From contig MPUH01000276.1 in NCBI GenBank assembly GCA_001970955.1, positions 1 to 64,000 on the forward strand: a DNA stretch of 64,000 nt, given 5' to 3'. Position 1 is the first letter of the stretch. Each line of letters begins with the position of its first letter. A program made the position numbers and the translations under genes. The stretch is from Stentor coeruleus. Its lineage: Eukaryota > Ciliophora > Heterotrichea > Heterotrichida > Stentoridae. This document shows positions 58,901 to 64,000 of this stretch, in pieces. A model generated the notes under the pieces. The model did not search any database. It saw only the letters and a program-made list of their open reading frames with translations, and was not told the DNA's origin.

Positions 58901-59823
58901 ATCAGCAAAGGGACTATAAGGTATTTTATTACTCGCATAGATATTTTGATACTTTTTTCTAAGAGCGTAAAACCAAACCATAGTATCAAAATCAACCCCG
59001 TGAGCCCAGGGTTCTGATCAACCCATAAGAAAAGGCATATTTTTCCTATGAAGTACATAATACAAATTATGACTTTCTCTTTGCTACTAGCTTCTCTAGA
59101 AAGCATACATTTGTCTATCTGATTTCTCTTGTCAAAAGTTTCTCGGGACATAGTTGAAAAAACTATCTGGCCCAAGACAATTATTATATATTGTGAAGAG
59201 CCTCTGTCCAGATACCCAAGCCAGTCATGAACATAGCCTGAAGTCAAAGATAGGAATATCTGTGTTGTTGTTAAGTAGCTGGCAAATTTCCCAAGATTTT
59301 TAAAGTCTGGAGAAATGAATAAAATCCCAGCTTCGACAACCCAATATAAAATCATACAATTGTAAGCAACTCCTTGAATAGAATACTCAGAACAGCTCAT
59401 AATCCATAAAAGAACTATTCCTAAGTATTGTAAAAAGCTCTGGTTTACCCATAGTAAAGCGTTCATTGGCAATACCCAGCCTAAAAATCCTATTATGCAG
59501 ATGCATACTTCAGGGCAAAATGTGGTGAAGATAGAGTATATATTTGATTCAAGACCTACACCTAGTAGGCTGAGATAGTCTTTATAATAGTTGTAGATGC
59601 CAGGGAGGAAGGATAAATAGCCTTGAAGAAAGAATAAAAGTTTTACAAACAATAGGCAGAGACTTGATATAAAGCTTAACTTGTAAACTAACTTTCGAGG
59701 GGTGTTAAGACTGATGCATGCTAGCCAGAGGTATAAACCTAGAAGGGCATAGAGGCTAGTGATATATGATGGGAAATACACACAAGTCAGTACATATGTA
59801 ATATTCAGAGTTTCTTGGATCAT
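52984..59823 (-). CDS. Piezo-type mechanosensitive ion channel
   Basis: A complete 2279-residue protein, within the usual Piezo range (about 2100-2900). Dozens of hydrophobic helices are spread over the whole length with short charged loops, as in the curved Piezo blade. The diagnostic C-terminal region contains PFLFELRTVIDWTFTKTGLD followed by a Trp and EDIQANLF (residues ~1880-1915), matching the anchor and PF(E/L)xR signature of the family. Acidic Ser/Asn stretch near ~1415-1440 and a charged beam-like segment near ~1250-1300 precede the last third. The cap region (~2000-2200) and final pore helix (SPMTFNFSIFTFYLSIVLLA) follow. Piezo trimers open a cation pore, calcium included, on membrane stretch. 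One uninterrupted frame, so no intron. Confidence 0.96.
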   Translation of the reverse strand: MIQETLNITYVLTCVYFPSYITSLYALLGLYLWLACISLNTPRKLVYKLSFISSLCLLFVKLLFFLQGYLSFLPGIYNYYKDYLSLLGVGLESNIYSIFTTFCPEVCICIIGFLGWVLPMNALLWVNQSFLQYLGIVLLWIMSCSEYSIQGVAYNCMILYWVVEAGILFISPDFKNLGKFASYLTTTQIFLSLTSGYVHDWLGYLDRGSSQYIIIVLGQIVFSTMSRETFDKRNQIDKCMLSREASSKEKVIICIMYFIGKICLFLWVDQNPGLTGLILILWFGFTLLEKSIKISMRVIKYLIVPLLIFSYVSSYLSCFWTLSQSYMHFFMLFTILMFSFLHSQSPKFKYINYSVPDTWYGRIVSITISHSYLLSLTVLFIIGLSAINLLHTGIMTFCMLFMTDVKSIKKKWIALSIYIISMLFIQETWSLVVRFIPENITSHKAWEVIGLNNQKQEFAGIQYDYLIWIQVFCCGLQLFANNYIPRDVEFEYTSTIFGICETTYKYFKHFQFWVLYSVILLVVYLEVSNILNFVRLVLILWILTKHLSNPARTIKMNFAHIAWHLNLLQYYSVILLAIRYLYQFLPYFLDNQNLELSLIGLGVYGKTELYSRTSKDTIILICSVLAHRINMNWAAEHNDKGLREENPNLSVSFIRDAKGGNNNLYAFFYNFLSRPFEYIVFLFVGYLCIYWKLSLATFSYLLIMGIYQFRVFYYFHMCIKEKNFNIDTIRKKEWKYRAKNWEIMFGFTIFTLLMAYARYLISENFINKEYYGYIEAVCFIIGYHNSSASILAEVYGFLVIFLLLVIERQCLEFIIPIVCKDEKNGWDFRVRLRPKELLRESDEDSLVSSDESSNEFDQVLARSTPRNALISRKLTTLPEFLQTKDYFIKKINYISVLALIKLIFDSLIPMFLLLLAFYKISVFSILYVLFVFIQTFFSKFSRTIILSYMLIIITLIEYLIIIANINTTWYEVPKTLSNIYIPISDYIPMNKETKQFFYLELALEEAYCIFYNILLQFIILIYYFHFSMRELQLDGLQKVLARVTKSEGSKEELEKSNFKTKFRAIIFQLKVLFYKFARFSIVLIVLMFITQSKGVLSSLYCLFCIIFLFQENSIYLSSDNSPTSTGSSLTQRLIEKNDHGQKGITFYTFLLGKFLQLISIDLVLQITIQIPYFSISDGLNWFTVFGLFKLNTNESSSSPESQYKSIYFKIFTFVILMLVHAMMKSKDFLETHRSQCQTIAEESQVISREMTFEFNQQRVTMHQKSVKRKETLEVKVRKLEMHIKIWNKRFYGSERRAVRDKQEFQVEDDLLQENWIKEKKPISKMSTLIQGLIKLTNPCLFKKFLQKINKQDMISQTKREKQNLYEKSMTAFANNSEKHEKIEEENEFLTVSNFLGHKPNIEKSEFESNYDSNSDSNSESNSSRSDSESKGKEVNHKIIYLSQDKTFPESKNDIYELRWTDYPQLICYAFASNTQAIVYFLFFVNHYMYASLESIVFPISVLGYAMLEFPRPRIQFFRFMLYYSGLVMFIKYTLQMEIWKKINENFLKDYEDPFRIGFNLASNTYSESLFFYAIWDVLVMFSLLCHEYYMLRIGMIYTIETDIESFELARFRIEGNETKHFEAKKPKGFFRRLMPRNTAEKPGKDLYLFTFIMQLIILMYLFIFFNSMDGFSQDIYMSIVSNQFQGRMVVSLLIVVLLILYDRYVYLRHTAVTIQSSKDIESEYNSLYRKHKTTIDKSFDAYEPIPLEQNENLKDMFGMKTITKDLALAKKERDQAINIILLFKLIVHGILLIGVHLVIFWYFPGNSNKVYCENPKRQKTCNDFSNNMFLKIFYVLYVLYLTIQAQQIRFGLPSFTEISFPLMRYIGPYTSGLFKFYRGAPFLFELRTVIDWTFTKTGLDIFQWFKFEDIQANLFTNQCTQKSISMRSKGANVLILEKCLYGACALVIMLLFILLPLLIFSTLNPIVEMNKVSSVSMSVKILIGARTYKLYSLSTADSLKDVDEEGFYSRSFNESSEIRYEDWKNMQQINMPGSADVNWDITTPTREDLKNNLFKVMNSSADEKLEFSLVLEYKFTRKYPPKIPVVSKENFYPLEYVHAKLLYNMIFNGTNETLTLNKAIYKVLRLPSAGDQITIYEIKQDDYKRDLILRLVEEPTEKYWKVLTTSWHDGKVGLRFYTISDTYSPMTFNFSIFTFYLSIVLLAGRLIRVVTYGSGMNAVMTDMKNAATLNTLCVAVYVSRMIGNISKEQEFYFELLDILRSPELIKKLTGSSSIKEKLD

Positions 59824-60502
59824 TATTATAAGTAATTTGATTGATAAAGAAAAGATTATGAAATATAATAGAAATAATAAGGGTTAAGCAAAAGCAAATA
59901 AATTATTATAATATTGTTGAACTCATTATAGAAATTTATTAATTAAATAACTAGTTGTGTAATTTATTTAAAAAATTGCATATTTACCTTAATAACAGCT
60001 TCTATCGAATGCTAGAGATGAATTAATTAAGAACTTTTGTTAGGATATCAATAATAAACAAAACTGGGCTTACTTTATAGCTAAACTCTAAATATTTAAC
60101 TATTAAAATCATTATATAACAATAATCTATACCTTTAAGATATAAAAAAATATTCCTAATTTTCCCAATTTAAAGCATCATCATATAAAATTTTCAAAGC
60201 CTGCATCCCAAATAATACTTTTTCACTCATAAATCTTTCCCTTCGTTTTAATTTCCTACTATATCAACTTGCGAAATTGATAAACATTAATGACTACGTA
60301 GTTAAGATTCAAAAAGATTATAGAATATGAATATTACTTGCGAAATTGATAAATATTAATGACTACGTAGATAAAATTCAAAAAGATTATAGTATATTTA
60401 TTGATAGCATTGTCCTTATAGTGTCATATGTAAATCTTTTAATCTTTCTTATATTCCAAAGCCCTATCCTTTTTATTTCAATTTATTATAAGCAGTTACT
60501 TC
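59824..60502. promoter_or_regulatory. Divergent spacer between Piezo and enkurin
   Basis: No gene. Next to Piezo the plus strand is G/A-rich; from about 60130 to 60260 it is C-rich and G-poor, ahead of enkurin. It contains the 69-bp tandem duplication at 60268-60398. Confidence 0.5.
60268..60398 (+). repeat. 69-bp tandem duplication upstream of enkurin
   Basis: Copy 1 at 60268-60336 and copy 2 from 60337 share CTTGCGAAATTGATAAA, ATTAATGACTACGTAG and ATTCAAAAAGATTATAG with only a few differences. Each copy holds the palindrome CTACGTAG (60294-60301 and 60363-60370). The second copy ends about 100 bases before the enkurin ATG. Confidence 0.8.
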
Positions 60503-61312
60503 ATGGAAGAAGAGTCCATCTACAACCTCATTCCTAAAGAATACGTTCCCCCACCTAAGCCTAAAATGTATAAATCCAAATATCCCGCCGACGCTCCTCC
60601 AACCTACAGTACCTTTGGGTAAGTTCTAATTAGCTTGCAAACAACTTCCAAAGTTCTAAACAACATGGCTGGAGACTATTCAAATTTCGACGGCGCTCAT
60701 GGGAACAAGTCAGGATCAGCACACTTTGGAAAACCCAAAGGTGCAGTCAAGCCAACCCCAGACTCATTCCGCAAAAAAGGCACAGGGACAATGGTCCTTC
60801 CTGAACCAAGTAAATTCAATTACGCTACTCTAGAAAAAAAACCTGCTGTTCCCAAGAAAGATGAGGCTCCTATTTTAGGCTTAAAAACTGAGAAAAACTA
60901 TGTTGTGGCCAATGCTGTTGAGGTTATTTTGAAACCTGCAAAGACCCAGCCTATTGATAAAGACCCACTAAAAAAGAAAACCTATGGCCAAGTGCCTGAG
61001 TATCTGCAGAGAATTAAAAATGATATTGATGAGGAATACACGACACTAAGACAACTGAAAGAGGAACAGCTAAATGAAGAGGAAAAGCAGAAATACTTGA
61101 TGAGTCCTGAAGATATAGTTATGTTAAAGGAAGGATTGAAGAAAAAATGGGAAGCTGTTAATAAGGAGTATCAGACAATTACCCATATTAGAAAACCTGA
61201 TACTCAAGGATTGAAGAGGAAAAAGGAGACGTGTGAGAAGGAACTTGCCCAGATTGAGAAGGACCTGGCATTGTTAGAAAAACCATTTGTGTTCGTAGAT
61301 ACTATGAATTAG
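60503..61312 (+). CDS. ENKUR: Enkurin (two exons, 15-nt intron)
   Basis: Exon 1 60503-60618, intron 60619-60633, exon 2 60634-61312; 264 residues. The N-terminus MEEESIYNLIPKEYVPPPKP matches the ESIYNLIP opening of animal enkurins, which is only recovered by splicing. Middle: FGKPKGAVKPTPDSFRKKG and KKPAVPKKDEAPILGLKTEK, both aligned with enkurin. C-terminal ENKUR domain (~155-262): YGQVPEYLQRIKNDIDEEY, LKEGLKKKWEAVNKEYQ and ELAQIEKDLALLEKPFVFVD. Enkurin is known as a calmodulin- and TRPC-binding adaptor in sperm and as a microtubule inner protein of ciliary doublets. A ciliary role here follows from the family. Length is close to the animal protein (~256). Confidence 0.95.
60619..60633 (+). 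other. 15-nt spliceosomal intron in enkurin
   Basis: GTAAGTTCTAATTAG separates two exons whose joined translation gives the conserved enkurin N-terminus. It has GT-AG ends and A at position 10. Retaining it would put an in-frame TAA or TAG ahead of exon 2, so splicing is required for full-length protein. Confidence 0.92.
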
Positions 61313-61761
61313 GAAGCAATTTAGATATAATAATGACATAGCAAGTTCTATAAGATTTAGTCAAAAATATTATAAAATAAGAAGAAGGGAAGTAAGAGAA
61401 TCATAATAATTTGAGCATTTAAGGGTAGCATCAATCAAAAGATTGAGTCTGCACTCATTAGAATAATAAAAATTAAGAGAGAAGATGATAAATTAGTATG
61501 TTTAAAACTTTACACTAAAAAATCAAAATTTTAACTATTGATTATAAAAATACTGTTTGCTTTATTGAATTAATAAAATTCTATTGAATAAACATTTTCA
61601 AAGCATATTCTGTATTATATTGTATAACATTATTCAAATGCTCGCATTATAATAGCAAATTCTTTCAATCAATAAATTACCGTAGTTTTATCATAGTCCA
61701 TGTTCAACTCATGTAAATATTGAAGCATTCAATTACATTCTAAAACTCTTATGCTTAATCT
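61313..61761. other. Convergent spacer after enkurin
   Basis: 450 bases between convergent genes, AT-rich, nothing recognised. Confidence 0.4.
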
Positions 61762-62158
61762 CTAATTAGCTAGATCCAGTGCAGCAAATATAATAATATA
61801 GTTAAATCCAACAAAGATTAAAAATCCCCAATGATATATTCCCATATCTGTGACCTTAAGCATAAAGTCCCAACTCTGATTAAATCTTACACTATATAAA
61901 GCAGCCCTTCCAAAAAGATTTCGAATAAATATAAACTTGAAAGGATAAATTTAAAGGGGCTTCTGCAGCAATAAACAAAAGGCCAAACAAACTGACTTGC
62001 CATTACATATAATAGATTGGAAGGATGATTGAAATCAGGTCTTGAATATTAAAACCCAGAATATCAAGAGCACCTATAGCAATTAGACCAGCTCCTAGTG
62101 CAAATGCTAAAGATTTAAGCATGCATTTCCGCTTTAAATCCCACACTCTTGTCCTCCA
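61762..62158 (-). CDS. Small multi-spanning protein, COPI-associated (COPI_assoc)-like; one apparent frame break
   Basis: Read from about 62158 (Trp codon) or the ATG at 62120-62122, the minus strand encodes MLKSLAFALGAGLIAIGALD and LISIILPIYY, then a 15-nt GT-AG intron (61992-62006) whose removal gives ILFGLLFIAAEAP without the stop. After one single-base shift the frame continues RNLFGRAALYSVRFNQSW and ends FNYIIIFAALDLAN-TAG at 61762. Four hydrophobic helices and the FGRxxLY motif resemble the COPI_assoc/TVP-like Golgi membrane family. The frame break may be a sequencing error or recent decay. The true start is uncertain because WRTRVWDLKRK upstream of the ATG also reads as coding. Confidence 0.45.
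61992..62006 (-). other. Probable 15-nt intron
   Basis: GTAATGGCAAGTCAG on the minus strand, GT-AG with A at position 10, in a gene whose frame otherwise hits TAA at the same place. Removal restores a hydrophobic helix (IILPIYYILFGLLFI). Confidence 0.65.
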
Positions 62159-62162
62159 TTTA

Positions 62163-62459
62163 TTAGTTATTTTTACTACAGCTATCGCTATGAAGGTTTT
62201 CAGCGAGGCTACTTTTTTCGAACTCGATTAGGTCTGTATCATTAAAGCCTGGGTAGTTTGCCTGATTTAACTCTCTAAGCCTTTTGTCTAAGAGATTTTC
62301 TGTGTGATTTATCTTGTAATATATTCTTTTGGAGACAAGCCTGGTCCACAAAGTATCAAAGCTCGCTTCGAAAGGTACTAATGGGATTGTAAATATCATT
62401 GATAGACCCATGCAGAGTCCAAACAGTTGTAGTTGGTGTAAGTCTTTAAAAAAACCCAT
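62163..62459 (-). CDS. Small single-pass membrane protein, unrecognised
   Basis: 98 residues, ATG 62457-62459. A hydrophobic helix at ~12-31 (FGLCMGLSMIFTIPLVPFEA) lies near the N-terminus, followed by a basic segment (VSKRIYYKIN) and a hydrophilic acidic tail ending SDSCSKNN. No family recognised. The stop lies only a few bases before the next coding stretch on the same strand, so the two could be mis-split parts of one transcript, but no intron joining them was found. Confidence 0.65.
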   Translation of the reverse strand: MGFFKDLHQLQLFGLCMGLSMIFTIPLVPFEASFDTLWTRLVSKRIYYKINHTENLLDKRLRELNQANYPGFNDTDLIEFEKSSLAENLHSDSCSKNN

Positions 62460-63042
62460 TTTATATAGAAATAATTTTTTAGGTAGTATTTTTGGTTAAT
62501 GCATACTTGATGTTTAATTGGAGTATTAAGCTTGGATGCTGAAAGAAATGATTTTGACAGTTTAAGAACAGAAAAATTTCTGTTTTGTATTGCTTAAAAA
62601 ATTGCGAGGTTTCATTGTCGAAGGTTTTATACATAATTAAATTTTCATTTAATTATAAAATCAAATCATTTGATGTTAGATTTATGCCACTCATACTATG
62701 CAGTTATATACAATTAAAACTAAGGAACTAAGTTCGGTTATCTAAAATTTATGATATTCCTTCCAAAAAATTATAATAATCACAAGCTATGACTATCAAG
62801 TATATAATCATTTTTCTTAGTATTTATTATTAATAAAATTTTAACTATTAATTCAATTCTTATATAGCCTACCATCTAAATAAAATTATGATTTACAATA
62901 TAAAATCCTATAGCAAATTTAGATTACCTACGAAGCTATTTGATACCACATGACAATTATCCAGTCATTAATGCAATAGTACTCAATCGTTTCATATAAG
63001 GAAAAAACTAATTAGATAATCAAAAAAATCTGCAAAGTTTGA
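62460..63042. other. Spacer without visible genes
   Basis: 583 bases, AT-rich; the first ~170 bases upstream of 62459 are G/T-rich on the plus strand as expected upstream of a minus-strand gene. Nothing else seen. Confidence 0.4.
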
Positions 63043-63402
63043 CTAGTTAGTAGGTTCCTTCTTTTTCTTAGCATTCTCTCCATTGCTCGAATCTGAGCCT
63101 ACATCACTCACTGAAGAATTTTTGGCCTCTACCTAAACTTTACTTTTTAAATTGTTTCCTTTATCAGCTGCATCGATTCTAGATATTTTTGAGAGATGAT
63201 CTCCGAGAATTTTTCTTTTAAATTTTAATCCCAGATCAGTAATATCTAAGTTCTCCCGATGCTTATCAGCTAGCTTTGAGCAATTGCCTATCTGCTAAAT
63301 TTTACATTCAGGTTAGTTTTTGAGTTCTTTGAATTTTTTCCCTTAAAAGCAGATGACAGCCAATCCTAGTGCAAGAAAAATGTAATATACCCGGTGTATC
63401 AT
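63043..63402 (-). pseudogene. Signal-anchor protein frame with in-frame TAA/TAG codons
   Basis: One continuous minus-strand frame of 120 codons starts MIHRVYYIFLALGLAVICF, a clean signal peptide or anchor, continues through KLADKHRENLDITDLGLKFK and RKILGDHLSKISRIDAADKG, and ends VGSDSSNGENAKKKKEPTN before a TAG. Four TAA/TAG codons interrupt it, with no TGA and no frame change. One of these stops lies inside a perfect 15-nt GT-AG candidate intron (63129-63143, GTAAAGTTTAGGTAG); the other three are not removed by 15- or 16-nt introns that keep frame. It is either a recently broken gene, a gene with more introns than can be seen, or a sequence read with TAA/TAG as sense codons. No family is recognised. 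Confidence 0.4.
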
Positions 63403-63614
63403 CACAGTTTTAGTAAGTTTATAGGATTAAATTTTATATAGACTCGAAGTAGTAAGAGAAGAGTGAGAAGATAAGCCTAGATTTTAATTTACAGAACTCT
63501 TTTAGTCTGCATTTAATGTAAGTTTGAAGGATATTTAAGGCATGCAATAAAGACTTCAAATGCAATTGCTAATCATGAAAACACAATATGTTTTTTATAC
63601 GAACTTTTATAAAA

Positions 63615-64000
63615 ATGACAAAAATTCAGAACTATGAGTTACTTGATGTGATAGGCTACGGAAAATATTCTATTGTATACAAAGCTAGAAGAGATAATGC
63701 AATTTATGCAATGAAGGTTATAGAACTCAAAAAGGCAAACGATATCAACATTTGTAGAAATGAAGCAGATATTTTGAAAAAATTAAAATCGCAATTTGTC
63801 ATCAACCACATCGAGGATTTTACTTTAGGGAACATTTTTTATATAGTCACTGAATTTTATGAGCAGAATCTGAAGAATTATCTACGAATGAATAGAAATA
63901 CGCTGAGTATTGAAGAAAAACAGATAATAGTTTTGAAATTATGCAAAGCTTTAAAGTTTATTCATTCTGAAAGCATAATCCATCGAGATATAAAACCGGA
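63615..64000 (+). CDS. Protein kinase, N-terminal part (runs off the right edge)
   Basis: 128 complete codons are visible from ATG 63615. Glycine-rich loop IGYGKYSIVYKA (~13-24), ATP-binding Lys in YAMKVI, alphaC Glu in CRNEADIL, and the catalytic start IIHRDIKP at the window edge identify a eukaryotic Ser/Thr kinase. The hinge is VTEFYEQNLKNYL. The short N-terminus (about 8 residues before the domain) and IEEKQIIVLKLCKALKFIHS fit NEK- or CAMK-like ciliate kinases, but the group cannot be fixed without the C-terminal lobe. The upstream 63403-63614 is short and shows nothing special. Confidence 0.9.
   Translation, partial: MTKIQNYELLDVIGYGKYSIVYKARRDNAIYAMKVIELKKANDINICRNEADILKKLKSQFVINHIEDFTLGNIFYIVTEFYEQNLKNYLRMNRNTLSIEEKQIIVLKLCKALKFIHSESIIHRDIKP

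Overview
The window looks like macronuclear DNA of a heterotrich ciliate, most probably Stentor or a close relative. Long open frames sit in very AT-rich spacers, genes are compact, and TAA, TAG and TGA all end clear genes. None of the three stops occurs inside frames as long as the 2279-residue Piezo, so the code in use is the standard one. The one well-supported split gene (enkurin, 60503-61312) carries a 15-nt GT-AG intron, and a second such intron is probable at 61992-62006. Introns this short and a standard code together are characteristic of Stentor; the genus is an inference from established knowledge, not from a search.

Layout. 1-2600: the 5' end of a copine gene on the minus strand, its upstream region interrupted by a small pogo/Tigger-like DNA transposon relic (about 810-1681), then an unrecognised Trp-rich protein. 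2600-8550: small orphan genes and decayed sequence. 8551-20233: an LRR protein, a kinesin-13, two coiled-coil or zinc-finger proteins, an AGC-type kinase and a convergent gene pair whose products both end in a CaaX-like Cys-x-Val-Phe. 21393-30803: four tandem copine genes (C2-C2-vWA); with the inverted partial copy at 1-591 the window holds five. 31080-31463: a small membrane protein. 31882-48032: a cluster of large proteins with an N-terminal Cys/His finger, a helical segment and about 15 WD40 repeats: four genes on the minus strand, one finger-less gene on the plus strand, one internally deleted pseudogene and one N-terminal relic. 49732-52016: a coiled-coil protein and a small basic protein. 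52984-59823: a complete Piezo mechanosensitive channel. 60503-61312: enkurin. 61762-64000: small membrane proteins, one open frame containing in-frame stops, and the start of a protein kinase.

Shared themes. Copines are calcium-dependent membrane-binding proteins, Piezo is a force-gated cation channel, and enkurin is a ciliary microtubule inner protein or TRP-channel adaptor in other eukaryotes, so calcium and cilium biology is well represented. That these genes cooperate is only inference. Both tandem families show birth and death: one copine has lost the first calcium loop of C2A, one has gained a long Gln/Pro/Val repeat tail, and one WD40 copy retains exactly the last seven repeats.

Two general patterns stand out. 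Spacers upstream of genes are strongly strand-biased: C-rich and G-poor on the sense strand, with a switch between divergent genes. Several spacers also hold broken but still legible genes. Three short repeats abutting single Ns (5932, 33090, 33167) are best read as assembly artefacts inside genes.
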